Assembly: GCF_000341065.1 (NCBI RefSeq)
Contig: NZ_ANAX01000160.1
Location: forward strand, 1-36,410
Source of the DNA: Nocardiopsis halotolerans DSM 44410
GTDB lineage: Bacteria; Actinomycetota; Actinomycetes; Streptosporangiales; Streptosporangiaceae
DNA length: 36,410 nt
Direction: 5' to 3'
A model generated the notes under the pieces. That model saw only the letters and a program-made list of their open reading frames with translations. It was not told where the DNA came from and did no database searches. Positions 1 through 8,101 of this stretch are shown here, piece by piece (within the stretch, counting starts at the first letter, position 1; every line of letters begins with the position of its first letter). A program made the translations under genes and the position numbers.

Positions 1-35
1 GGCGATGACGGGCCGAGGCAGAGCCCGCGTTCCGC

Positions 36-1331
36 CTACCGCACGGTGACGAAGTCCTCCGGGTCGCGCGGCGGCCTCTCCCCGGGCGCCTCGGCCGGGT
101 GGCCCACGGCCACCGCGCCCATCGGCCGCCAGTCCCCGGGTACCTCCAGCACCTCGCGCACCACGTCCGCGCAGAACATGGTCGAGGAGACCCAGGCCGA
201 CCCCAACCCCTCCACGGCCAGTGCCACCAGCAGGTTCTGCACCCCCGCGCCCATCGCCACCAGGAACATCGACCGCTCGGCGTCGGCCCGGCGCTCGTCC
301 GGGTAGGGGTGTGCGCCGTCGGCCACCAGGAACGGCACCACCAGGTACGGCGCGCCGCGCAGCACGTCCCCGCGCCTGGTGCGCCGGGCGATCTGCTCCT
401 CGGTGAACCCGTCACCGCGCAGGTCCGCCACCCACGCCTGGAGCATCGCGTCCAGCAGCCGCTTCCTCGTGCGCGCCGACTCCACCAGCACGAACCGCCA
501 CGGTGTGGTGTGGTGCGGCGCGGGCGCCGTCACCGCCGCGGCCACCGCGCGGCGTACGAGCTCCCCGTCCACCGGGTCGTCGGTGAACGACCGCACCGTG
601 CGCCGGGCCGGGACCACGTCCCGCGACCCGTAGCGGAACAGGTCGGCGTCGGCCGGGCGGACCAGTGCGGCGGCGCCCGGCCCGTCCTCCCCGGTGACCA
701 GTCCGTCCAGGCCGCTGACGACCGCGACCGGTACCCCGCTCGTCTTGCCCTTGACCAGTTCGCCCGCCCCGGCGATCTCGTCGGCCACCGCGTTGACGGT
801 CGCCTCCATGAGGTTGCCGTGGGCGTCGGTGGTGCCCCGCAGGTCCTGCACGGCGGACAGCCCGGCCACGCCGATGGCCACGTCGGTCTGCCCGACCCGC
901 CACGGCCGCCCGAAGGTGTCGGAGACGATCACCCCGACGTTCACGCCCAGGCGCTCGCGCAGCCCCGCGCGCAGTGCGCGCGCGGAGGCGTCGGAGTCCT
1001 CGGGCAGCAGCAGCACGGTTCCGGGTTCGACGTTGGAGGCGTCCACGCCGGCGGCGGCCATGACCAGTCCCTGCCGGTTCTGCACGATCCGCGTCCTGCC
1101 CGCCCGGGCCACCACCCGCACGGTCTCGGAGGCGACGGCCTCCTCTCGGTCCATGCGCCGGGCACGGCCCTCGGCCTTGCTGACGATCTTGGAGGTGACG
1201 ACGAGCACGTCGCCGTCGACCAGGGGGACTCCGGAGGCGGCCACGGCGTCGGCGACCAGGGAGGTCAGGTCGTCGCCCGAGCGCACCTCGGGAACGCCGT
1301 CGAGTCCGCGCACACGCAGTTCGGCGCTCAA
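36..1331 (-). CDS. fbiB: FbiB: coenzyme F420:L-glutamate ligase with C-terminal nitroreductase-fold domain
   Basis: This 431-aa protein adds the gamma-linked glutamate tail to F420-0. In two-domain actinobacterial FbiB the C-terminal FMN-binding nitroreductase-like domain also reduces dehydro-F420 (family knowledge). Residues 1 to about 240 form the CofE-like ligase, with [13 protein letters not shown] near residue 44 and [18 protein letters not shown] near residue 137. Residues about 245-431 form the nitroreductase part, starting around [21 protein letters not shown] and containing [10 protein letters not shown]. The length is normal for the fused form, as opposed to the roughly 250-aa archaeal CofE. 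The start is TTG, whose last two bases lie inside the TGA stop of fbiA (TTGA overlap), implying translational coupling. Gene order fbiA-fbiB is as in Mycobacterium. The 35 bases downstream to the window edge show no feature. Confidence 0.95.
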   Translation of the reverse strand: MSAELRVRGLDGVPEVRSGDDLTSLVADAVAASGVPLVDGDVLVVTSKIVSKAEGRARRMDREEAVASETVRVVARAGRTRIVQNRQGLVMAAAGVDASNVEPGTVLLLPEDSDASARALRAGLRERLGVNVGVIVSDTFGRPWRVGQTDVAIGVAGLSAVQDLRGTTDAHGNLMEATVNAVADEIAGAGELVKGKTSGVPVAVVSGLDGLVTGEDGPGAAALVRPADADLFRYGSRDVVPARRTVRSFTDDPVDGELVRRAVAAAVTAPAPHHTTPWRFVLVESARTRKRLLDAMLQAWVADLRGDGFTEEQIARRTRRGDVLRGAPYLVVPFLVADGAHPYPDERRADAERSMFLVAMGAGVQNLLVALAVEGLGSAWVSSTMFCADVVREVLEVPGDWRPMGAVAVGHPAEAPGERPPRDPEDFVTVR

Positions 1332-2317
1332 CCCCGCTCACCCCTCCGCTCCGCCAGTTCCACCGCCAGGTCCACGGCGGCCCGCGCGATCGCCTCGGTG
1401 GCGGCGGGGTCACTCATGTAGAGGGGGCGCGAACGCACCTCGACGCCCTCCACCTCGGTGCCCGCGTCGGCCTCGTCCACCAGCCAGCCGTCCAGCAGGT
1501 CGGCGCCCAGGTGCTCGGCGACCGGGCCCGCGCCGGTCTCCACCCCGATCGCGGTCAGGCAGGCGTCGGCCATGCCGCGTACGGGCGCGCCGCCGATGAT
1601 GGGGGAGACGCCCACGACGGTCCTGTCCACCATGGCCTCGCGGATGCCGGGGACGCCCAGGATGGAGCCCACGCTGACCACCGGGTTGGACGGGGGCAGG
1701 ATCACGGCGTCGGCCTCGGCGATCGCGTCCAGCACACCGGGGGCGGGTTCGGCCTTCTCGGCTCCGACGCCGACGATCTGTTCGGCGGGCAGGGCCGCCC
1801 GGTGTTTGATCCACCACTCCTGGAAGTGGATGGCCCGGCGGCCCTCGTCACCGTTGACGACCACGTGCGTCTCGACCTGGTCGTCGGTCATCGGCAGCAG
1901 CCGCACGCCCGGCCGCCAGCGGTCGCACAGCGCCTCGGTGACCGCGGAGAGGGGGTATCCGGCCGCGAGCATCTGCGTCCGCACGATGTGGGTGGCGGTG
2001 TCCCGGTCGCCCAGGCCGAACCAGGTGGGCTTCATCCCGTAGGCGAGGAGCTCCTCCTTGACGGTGAACCCCTCGTCGGTCCTGCCCCAGCCCTGTTCCT
2101 CGTTGATGCCTCCGCCCAGGGTGTACATCACCGTGTCCAGATCCGGACAGATCCGTAGTCCGAACAGGGTGATGTCGTCACCCGTGTTGCCGATGACGGT
2201 GATGCTGTGGTCCGTGGTCTGCTCTTCTGTGGCCGCCGTGCCGGTTCCGAGCGCAGCCCTCAGGCCGCGGAGGAACCGCGCGCCGCCGATACCGCCAGCC
2301 GGTACGACTATCCGCAT
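1328..2317 (-). CDS. fbiA: FbiA/CofD: 2-phospho-L-lactate (phosphoenolpyruvyl) transferase
   Basis: This 329-aa enzyme transfers the phospholactate/phosphoenolpyruvyl moiety from its guanosine-diphospho donor to the deazaflavin Fo, giving (dehydro)F420-0. Visible family features are the N-terminal [19 protein letters not shown] phosphate-binding glycine loop, [19 protein letters not shown] at about 48-66, and [20 protein letters not shown] past the middle. The open frame extends upstream to 2467, but those 50 residues look like translated noncoding DNA and the family starts at MRIVV, so the ATG at 2315-2317 is chosen. No strong ribosome binding site precedes it. It overlaps fbiB by 4 nt and is the first gene of a two-gene minus-strand operon divergent from the membrane protein at 2562. 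Confidence 0.95.
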   Translation of the reverse strand: MRIVVPAGGIGGARFLRGLRAALGTGTAATEEQTTDHSITVIGNTGDDITLFGLRICPDLDTVMYTLGGGINEEQGWGRTDEGFTVKEELLAYGMKPTWFGLGDRDTATHIVRTQMLAAGYPLSAVTEALCDRWRPGVRLLPMTDDQVETHVVVNGDEGRRAIHFQEWWIKHRAALPAEQIVGVGAEKAEPAPGVLDAIAEADAVILPPSNPVVSVGSILGVPGIREAMVDRTVVGVSPIIGGAPVRGMADACLTAIGVETGAGPVAEHLGADLLDGWLVDEADAGTEVEGVEVRSRPLYMSDPAATEAIARAAVDLAVELAERRGERG

Positions 2318-2546
2318 GCGTCCAAGTCTGGCAGGCTGGGGGCGTGTATGGGTCGTCTGCCCCGCCGCGGGCGCGGCCCACACGTGACCGTTTCGGTACC
2401 GGGAGTCCGTGAACTCCGGTGCGTCGGTCGCCATCCCACACCTCGGCCCCGCCCGGTGTCCCCACACTCCGCCCCGGACGCGGCCGATTCACCTGACAGT
2501 CTGACGACATGCCGAGCCTCCGCCGAAGCGACGGCGAAGCAGCAGT

Positions 2547-2560
2547 AGAGGGGACCCTCT
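2547..2560 (+). promoter_or_regulatory. Ribosome binding site inside a small hairpin
   Basis: GAGGGGA (2548-2554) lies 7 nt before the TTG start at 2562 and is the only plausible Shine-Dalgarno. It sits inside AGAGG-GGAC-CCTCT, a 5-bp stem with a 4-nt loop ending 1 nt before the start codon. Together with the rare TTG start this could lower or regulate translation of the downstream gene. The stem is short, so it may be chance. Confidence 0.3.
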
Positions 2561-2561
2561 C

Positions 2562-3875
2562 TTGAAAAACGAAACTCTAGAGCGCCTGCGCCTCCCCGGG
2601 GCCTGGGTCCTGATCGGGGCGGTGGGCGCGTCCATGCTCTCCGGTCTGATCGGGCTGATCTCGGGGTCGAGCTACCCGGGTTCCTTCTCCTCGGCGATGA
2701 CCGGGGCGGGAGGCGACTTCTTCGGCCTCGGCGTCGTGGTGCCCCTGGCCGCGGCGGTGGCCCTGGTGCTGACCAGCGAGCGCACGCGCCCCTCGGCGCA
2801 GCCGGTCGTCCTCGTCGCCATGGTCATGAGCGGCGTGGGCCTGCTGTTCGCCCTGATCAACCTCATCACCGTGTTCGTGTGGGCGTCCGAGATCGACAGC
2901 ATGGGTTCGGGCTTCGCGGGCTTCGTGGACACGCTCGGCTCCGGCGCCGTGCTCGGGATCCTCGGCTTCGCCCTGCTGAAGGTCTTCACCGACCCCACCC
3001 TCATCCCCAGGGCCGCGCCCCAGCCGGGCGTCTACCCCCAGCAGTACCCGCCCGCCACCGGCGCCCAGCAGTCCTTCGCCCAGCCCGCCTACCCGGCGCA
3101 GGACGCCTACGGGCAGCCGGTGGTCGACCCGAACCAGACCGGTTCCGGTCAGCAGTACGGTGCGGACGCGGCGGCGCAGCAGCAGGCGGTCTACGGTCAG
3201 CAGGCCTACGACCCGTCGCAGCAGCAGTACGGCACGGGTGCCCAGCAGGCGTACGGGGCGACCTACGGGACGGACGCCGCCCAGCAGCAGTACGCGGACC
3301 CGAACCAGACCGGCTCTGGTCAGCAGTACGGTGCGGACGCGGCGGCGCAGCAGCAGGCGGTCTACGGTCAGCAGGCCTACGACCCGTCGCAGCAGCAGTA
3401 CGGCACGGGTGCCCAGCAGGCGTACGGGGCGACCTACGGGACGGACGCCGCCCAGCAGCAGTACGGCACCGGTGCCCAGCAGGGCTACGGCCAGCAGTAC
3501 GGCACCGACGCGTCCGGTCAGCAGGCCGCCTACGGCCAGCAGGGCGAGTACGCCTACGACCCCTCCCAGTACGCTCCGCAGGGCGCCGAGCAGCAGGTCG
3601 CCGGTGAGCAGGCGGCCCAGGACGCGATCCAGTACGGCTGGTACCAGGGTTCCGACCAGGGGCAGCAGGCCCAGCAGGCGCAGAACACCCCGTCCGAGAG
3701 CAATCTTGATCCTTTCTTTAACTCGGGCGAGAACACCGGTACCCAGACGCCCGGACAGGGTGGGGGAACCTACGGGGACCAGTACGGAACCGGTGCCGGA
3801 TACGGCTCTGACCAGCAGGGACAGGGCGGAACTGGTGGACAGCAGGGCTGGTACGGCAGTGAGGACCAGCGCTGA
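2562..3875 (+). CDS. Membrane protein with long Gln/Tyr/Gly-rich low-complexity tail
   Basis: This 437-aa protein is not assigned to a named family. Residues 1-145 hold about four hydrophobic segments (about 13-33, 52-70, 84-108 and 122-142), separated by short polar loops. From about residue 150 to the end the protein is low complexity and dominated by Q, Y, G, A and D, with recurrent YGQQ, QQYG and AYDPSQ units. A 57-residue block (about 189-245) is repeated immediately (about 246-302). The layout suggests a membrane anchor with a disordered cytoplasmic or exported tail; the composition resembles prion-like or FET-type domains that self-associate, which is analogy only. The start is TTG at 2562 with GAGGGGA 7 nt upstream. 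It lies between fbiA (divergent) and whiB, and no terminator is visible after it. Confidence 0.8.
   Translation: MKNETLERLRLPGAWVLIGAVGASMLSGLIGLISGSSYPGSFSSAMTGAGGDFFGLGVVVPLAAAVALVLTSERTRPSAQPVVLVAMVMSGVGLLFALINLITVFVWASEIDSMGSGFAGFVDTLGSGAVLGILGFALLKVFTDPTLIPRAAPQPGVYPQQYPPATGAQQSFAQPAYPAQDAYGQPVVDPNQTGSGQQYGADAAAQQQAVYGQQAYDPSQQQYGTGAQQAYGATYGTDAAQQQYADPNQTGSGQQYGADAAAQQQAVYGQQAYDPSQQQYGTGAQQAYGATYGTDAAQQQYGTGAQQGYGQQYGTDASGQQAAYGQQGEYAYDPSQYAPQGAEQQVAGEQAAQDAIQYGWYQGSDQGQQAQQAQNTPSESNLDPFFNSGENTGTQTPGQGGGTYGDQYGTGAGYGSDQQGQGGTGGQQGWYGSEDQR
3126..3467 (+). repeat. 171-bp in-frame tandem duplication
   Basis: Bases 3126-3296 and 3297-3467 are two adjacent copies of a 171-bp unit (57 codons), both beginning GACCCGAACCAGACCGG. 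Apart from the last few bases I see only two differences, both synonymous (GGTTCC in copy 1, GGCTCT in copy 2). This near identity indicates recent duplication or ongoing homogenisation, and the region is prone to assembly collapse or expansion. Confidence 0.95.
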
Positions 3876-3924
3876 TCCGGTTCCGGGAGCTCACGCTCTC
3901 CACCACCTTGGAAGGTCGTGAATT

Positions 3925-4001
3925 GCGTGGTAATCCACAGAACGGACATCACTGGACTGCCGTTGGCGGGCCGTCGCATGATATTCAGTGGATTACCACG
4001 C
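3925..4001. promoter_or_regulatory. Paired inverted-repeat operator candidates upstream of whiB
   Basis: GCGTGGTAATCCAC (3925-3938) and its exact reverse complement GTGGATTACCACGC (3988-4001) are separated by 49 bp; one more complementary pair (3924/4002) extends each arm to 15 bp. Each arm is itself a small dyad GTGG-N4-CCAC, and the two dyad centres are 61 bp apart, close to six helical turns. The right arm ends 7 bp before a possible -35 TTGACT (4009-4014); a weak -10 candidate is TGTCAT at 4034-4039. This looks like a two-site operator acting on whiB. The cognate regulator is unknown; it does not match the BldD or WhiA site patterns as I know them. Confidence 0.6.
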
Positions 4002-4114
4002 AGGGCGCTTGACTCTCAGCAAGCGACCCACGTGTCATTTCAAGGTGGGATTGCCTCCGGCCCGGGGGACGAAAAGGGCCGGGGAGCATCTATGGGGGGC
4101 AACAGGAGGTGCGC

Positions 4115-4402
4115 ATGAGCGAGGTCATCCCGCTGGCGCACGGCTCGGATGAGGATCTGGGCTGGCAGGAACGTGCCCTGTGCGCGCAGACCGACCCGGA
4201 GGCGTTCTTCCCCGAGAAGGGCGGCTCGACACGGGAGGCCAAGAAGGTCTGCCAGTCGTGCGAGGTACGTGCGGAGTGCCTGGAATACGCGCTTGAGCAC
4301 GATGAGCGCTTCGGTATCTGGGGGGGACTCTCCGAACGCGAGCGCCGGAGGCTGAAGAAAGCCGCCGGGGGGGATTTCGATTTCCTGGCGGAGATGCTCT
4401 AG
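4115..4402 (+). CDS. whiB: WhiB-family iron-sulfur developmental regulator (WhiB/WhiB2 type)
   Basis: This 95-aa Wbl protein binds a [4Fe-4S] cluster and, by family knowledge, partners the principal sigma factor and controls septation and cell division (WhiB in Streptomyces, WhiB2/WhmD in mycobacteria). The four cluster cysteines are C23, C46, C49 and C55 (C-X22-C-X2-C-X5-C). The GIWGG turn is at 67-71, followed by the basic stretch SERERRRLKK at 73-82. The sequence around GWQERALCAQTDPE and FFPEKGGSTREAKKVC is the WhiB/WhiB2 orthologue type. The start is ATG at 4115, with AGGAGGT (4104-4110) 4 nt upstream; a GTG two codons earlier overlaps that ribosome binding site and is rejected. Synteny with fbiA on one side and a glycosyltransferase on the other matches Mycobacterium and Streptomyces. 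Confidence 0.96.
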   Translation: MSEVIPLAHGSDEDLGWQERALCAQTDPEAFFPEKGGSTREAKKVCQSCEVRAECLEYALEHDERFGIWGGLSERERRRLKKAAGGDFDFLAEML

Positions 4403-4414
4403 GGCCGCGTGAGT

Positions 4415-4452
4415 ACGCGCGTCCGGGCCGAGGGCCCGGGCGCGCGTTTTTT
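4415..4452 (+). terminator. Intrinsic terminator of whiB
   Basis: A 15-bp stem (4415-4429 with 4433-4447, one G-T wobble) closes a 3-nt GAG loop. It is followed by an uninterrupted T run (4447-4452). This is a textbook factor-independent terminator starting 12 nt after the whiB stop, unusual in this window for having a clear T tract. Confidence 0.93.
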
Positions 4453-4702
4453 CGTGTCCGCCGTCCTTCCCGGACACGCGGTGATTGCGCCGGGCACGAT
4501 CGTGGTCGGGAATGCTCCGATATGGCCGGAGCACGTGACCTGTGACGAATAGGCACGCAATGGTGCCGGGTGGCGTATCGTGATGTCCCGCGCCCGCGAG
4601 CCGCACCGGCGCGCGGAAGGCGCCCTCCGGCCCCACGCGGCCGGACCCGCGGCGGACCCGAACGGGACCGCGCCCCTTTCCCGGAGAGAACCCACCACAG
4701 CC

Positions 4703-7700
4703 GTGCATGACCAGGATTTCGCCCGCCACGTCGTCACCGCGGTCATCGTGTCCCACGACGGCGCCCGCTGGCTTCCCGAGACGCTGGAGGCGCTCCGCGC
4801 CCAGTCCAGGCCCGTGCAGCGTGTGGTCGCCGCCGACACCGGAAGCACCGACGGCAGCGCCGACGTCCTGACCGGGTTCCTGCCCTCGGGGGCCGTCGTC
4901 GACCTGCCCGCGCGCACCGGGTACGGCGACGCCGTCCGCGCGGCCCTGGATCTGCCGCGCTCCACCAGCGCCGTACGCGGCTTCGACGAGGACGCCACCG
5001 AGTGGATCTGGCTGATCCACGACGACCTCACCCCCGAGCGGGACACCCTCTCCCACCTGCTGGCCGCCGCCGACCAGGATCCCAGGGCCGCGGTCCTGGG
5101 GCCCAAGCTGCGCGACTGGTTCGACCGGCGCCTCCTGGTGGAGGCGGGCGTGACCATCGACGGCGCGGGCCGCCGCGAGACCGGTCTGGAGCAGCGCGAG
5201 TTCGACCACGGCCAGCACGACGGCACCCGCCAGGTCCTCGCGGTGTCCAGCGCGGGCATGCTCGTCCGCCGCGACGTGTGGGACCGCCTCGGCGGCTTCG
5301 ACCACTCCCTGCCCCTGTTCCGCGACGACATCGACTTCTGCTGGCGGGTGGGCGGAGCCGGGCTGCGCGCCATCCTCGTCACCGACGCGGTCGCCTACCA
5401 CGCCGAGGCCTCCGCGCGACGCCGCCGCCCCATCACCGCCACCCGCAACCACCCGCGCCGCGTGGACCGCCGCCACGCCGTCTTCGTGCTGCTGGCCAAC
5501 CTGCCCCTGGGCGGCATGGTGGCCGCCCTGCTCCGCAACTCCGTGGCCTCGCTCCTGCGCGTGGTGATGTACCTGCTCATCAAGCAGCCCGCCAACGCCC
5601 TGGACGAGGCCGCCGCGATCACCCTGGTGTACCTGCGGCCCTTCCGGCTGGTGCGCGCCCGCTTCCGGCGCCGCCGTGACCGCCGCCGCACCTACAGCGC
5701 CATCCGGCCCTTCCTCGCGCGCGGCGTGGCCCTGCGCCAGTTCCACGACGCGGTCACCGGCGTCCTGTCCGGCGAACCCGTCGGCAACACCCCCGGCCGC
5801 CACCAGGCCGTCACCGCCCCTCCCACCACCGAGGACGACGAGGCACCCACCGACACCACGAGTTTCGTGCGCAGAGTGCTCCTCAAGCCCGGATCTCTCC
5901 TGGTCATCGGGTTGACCCTGGTCACCCTCGTCGCCGAGCGCTCCCTCCTCCTGGGCGACCTCCTCGCGGGCGGCGCCCTGCCCCCGGTCGCGGGCACCGC
6001 GGGGGACCTGTGGGACCTCTACCTCTCCGGCGGCCCCGACAACGGCCTGGGCTCCGCGGGGCCCGTCCCGCCCTACGTCGGCCTGCTCGCCCTGCTGTCC
6101 ACCGTCACCCTGGGCAAGCCCTGGCTGGCCGTCGCGATCGCCCTGCTGGGCTCCGTGCCCCTGTCCGGGCTGACCTCCTACCTGCTCGCACGCGAGGTGC
6201 TCGGCTTTCGCCCCGCGCGCCTGTGGATGGCCGCGACCTACGCCCTGCTCCCGGTGGCGACCGGCGCCATCGCCCAGGGGCGCCTGGGCACCGCCCTGGT
6301 CCACGTGCTGCTGCCGGTCATGGGACTGCTGCTGGTGCGGCTGGTGTCGATGCCGCCCAAGCCCTCCCGCAGGGCGGCCTGGGGGCTGGGGCTGGTCCTG
6401 GCGGTGACCACCGCGTTCGTTCCCATGGTGTGGTTGCTGTCCCTGGTCACCGGTCTGCTGGTGGCGGTGTCCTTCGGCCACCTGGGACGCCGGATCTACG
6501 TCAGCGTCACCCTGAGCCTGGCCGTCCCCGTCGTGCTCCTGATGCCGTGGACGCTCGAACTGCTCCTACACCCCAGCCTGTGGCTGCTGGAGGCCGGACT
6601 GCACCGCCCCGAACTGTCGGAGCCGGGCGCCACGGCACGCGAACTGCTCCTGCTCTCGCCGGGCGGCCCCGGGACCCCGCCCTTCTGGGTCACCGCCGGG
6701 TTCGCCGCCGCGGCCCTGTGCTCCCTGCTGCTCCTGCGCAACCGCATGTTGGCCGCCGCCGGATGGTCGCTCGCCCTGTTCGGCGTCCTCGTCGCCATTC
6801 TGACCAGCCGCGTCGTCATCGAGCCCTACTACGGGGGACCCCCGGCGCCGGTCTGGCCCGGCGCGGCCCTGGCCTTCGCCGCCACGGCGATCCTGCTGTC
6901 GGCGGCGACCGCCGCGCGCTCCTTCGGTGAGATGGTGCGGCTGGGAGGACTCCGGCGGATCTTCGCCCTGGCAGTGGGACTGCTCGCCCTGACCACCCCC
7001 GTCTGCGCCGCCGCCCTGTGGATGTGGAACGGCGTCCAGGGGCCCCTCACGGCCCACGCCGAGCCCGTCGTTCCCGGCGCGCTGACCGGGGCCAACGCGG
7101 ACGGGACACGGCCGCGCACCCTCGTCGTCACCTCCGACGGGGCTGGTGCCGTGGACTACCTGGTGGTACGTGGACGCGAGCCGCACCTGGGCGAGGAGCA
7201 CATCGTGTCCGAGCCCGGGATCCGGGAGGCGACGGATCGTGCCGTGGCCGAACTCTCCGCGGGCCAGGGCGGCGACCAGAGCCACGTCCTGGCCGACCTC
7301 GGCATCCAGTACGTGCTCTCCCCCCACCCGAACCTCAGCGGTCCCGCCGACGTCACCATGATCGACACCCTGGACGGCGCTCCGGGACTCGAACGGCAGT
7401 CGCTGTCGCGGCACTACGCCCTGTGGCGGCTGACCGTCCCGACCGGCGCCCTGCGCGTGGTCGCCGAGGACGGCGTCGACTCCGAGGCCCTCACGCTGGA
7501 GGGTTCCGGGGACGACATGACCGCCGAGCTCCCCGACGGCGACACCGGGCGGCGGCTCGCCCTGGCCGAGGCCGCCGACAACGGTTGGCGGGCCACCCTG
7601 GACGGCGTCGAGCTGCCCCCCGTCACCACCGAGACGGGCACCCAGGCCTGGACGCTGCCGGTGGACGGCGGCCAGCTGCGCGTCTGGCACACCGACCACG

Positions 7701-8098
7701 TCCGCGCGGCCTGGCTGCTCACACAGGGAGTCCTGCTCGCCGTGGTCGCCGTCCTGGCCGCCCCGGGGGTGCGCACCGAGGAGGAGGCGCGGCTGATCGG
7801 GTCCACGCCCGCGCCCCGGCCACGGCGTCCGGAGCGGCTGCGCGTCACCTCGCGGCGGGGTTCACGGGCCCCGACCCGCCGCTCCGGCGGCGACGGCCCG
7901 GACGAGGGCGGCGAGAGACCCGGGGAGGGCGGCGGCGGATCCGCCGCCGGGGTCGGGGACACCGGGGCCCTGCCCACCACCCGGGGCGGAGGCCGCCGCA
8001 GGGGTACGCGTGGTACGAGGCGCGCCCGGGGGCGGCGACGCGCGGACGGTGGGTCCGGCAGGGGCGCCGGGGCGTCCGGGAACGAGCGGGAGGACTAG
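4703..8098 (+). CDS. Large multi-pass family 2 glycosyltransferase
   Basis: This 1131-aa membrane protein has an N-terminal GT-A domain (HVVTAVIVSHDGARWLPETL from about residue 9; ADTGSTDGSADVL; a DD pair in WIWLIHDDLTPE; FRDDIDFCWRVGGAG as the acceptor-side acidic motif). More than ten hydrophobic segments follow from about residue 260 to 830, then a soluble, presumably extracytoplasmic stretch, a further hydrophobic segment (about 1005-1025) and a tail rich in Arg, Gly and Pro. Members next to whiB in actinomycetes are presumed to glycosylate a cell-wall or lipid-linked product; the substrate is unknown. The frame is open back to 4580, but those 41 residues look noncoding, and homologues as I recall start shortly before HVVTA, so GTG 4703 is preferred. 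The next gene begins 3 nt after the stop. Between the whiB terminator and the start, 4513-4533 holds a 7-bp hairpin (TGCTCCG/CGGAGCA). Confidence 0.85.
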   Translation: MHDQDFARHVVTAVIVSHDGARWLPETLEALRAQSRPVQRVVAADTGSTDGSADVLTGFLPSGAVVDLPARTGYGDAVRAALDLPRSTSAVRGFDEDATEWIWLIHDDLTPERDTLSHLLAAADQDPRAAVLGPKLRDWFDRRLLVEAGVTIDGAGRRETGLEQREFDHGQHDGTRQVLAVSSAGMLVRRDVWDRLGGFDHSLPLFRDDIDFCWRVGGAGLRAILVTDAVAYHAEASARRRRPITATRNHPRRVDRRHAVFVLLANLPLGGMVAALLRNSVASLLRVVMYLLIKQPANALDEAAAITLVYLRPFRLVRARFRRRRDRRRTYSAIRPFLARGVALRQFHDAVTGVLSGEPVGNTPGRHQAVTAPPTTEDDEAPTDTTSFVRRVLLKPGSLLVIGLTLVTLVAERSLLLGDLLAGGALPPVAGTAGDLWDLYLSGGPDNGLGSAGPVPPYVGLLALLSTVTLGKPWLAVAIALLGSVPLSGLTSYLLAREVLGFRPARLWMAATYALLPVATGAIAQGRLGTALVHVLLPVMGLLLVRLVSMPPKPSRRAAWGLGLVLAVTTAFVPMVWLLSLVTGLLVAVSFGHLGRRIYVSVTLSLAVPVVLLMPWTLELLLHPSLWLLEAGLHRPELSEPGATARELLLLSPGGPGTPPFWVTAGFAAAALCSLLLLRNRMLAAAGWSLALFGVLVAILTSRVVIEPYYGGPPAPVWPGAALAFAATAILLSAATAARSFGEMVRLGGLRRIFALAVGLLALTTPVCAAALWMWNGVQGPLTAHAEPVVPGALTGANADGTRPRTLVVTSDGAGAVDYLVVRGREPHLGEEHIVSEPGIREATDRAVAELSAGQGGDQSHVLADLGIQYVLSPHPNLSGPADVTMIDTLDGAPGLERQSLSRHYALWRLTVPTGALRVVAEDGVDSEALTLEGSGDDMTAELPDGDTGRRLALAEAADNGWRATLDGVELPPVTTETGTQAWTLPVDGGQLRVWHTDHVRAAWLLTQGVLLAVVAVLAAPGVRTEEEARLIGSTPAPRPRRPERLRVTSRRGSRAPTRRSGGDGPDEGGERPGEGGGGSAAGVGDTGALPTTRGGGRRRGTRGTRRARGRRRADGGSGRGAGASGNERED

Positions 8099-8101
8099 GC
8101 G

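Noticed and set aside
3918-4118. 66-codon open frame spanning the whiB upstream region
   Set aside because: It covers the inverted-repeat operator and the whiB ribosome binding site and has no ribosome binding site of its own.
4040-6481. Long minus-strand open frame (813 codons) opposite whiB and the glycosyltransferase
   Set aside because: It is a mirror frame caused by high GC at third positions; the plus strand carries recognisable WhiB and glycosyltransferase motifs.
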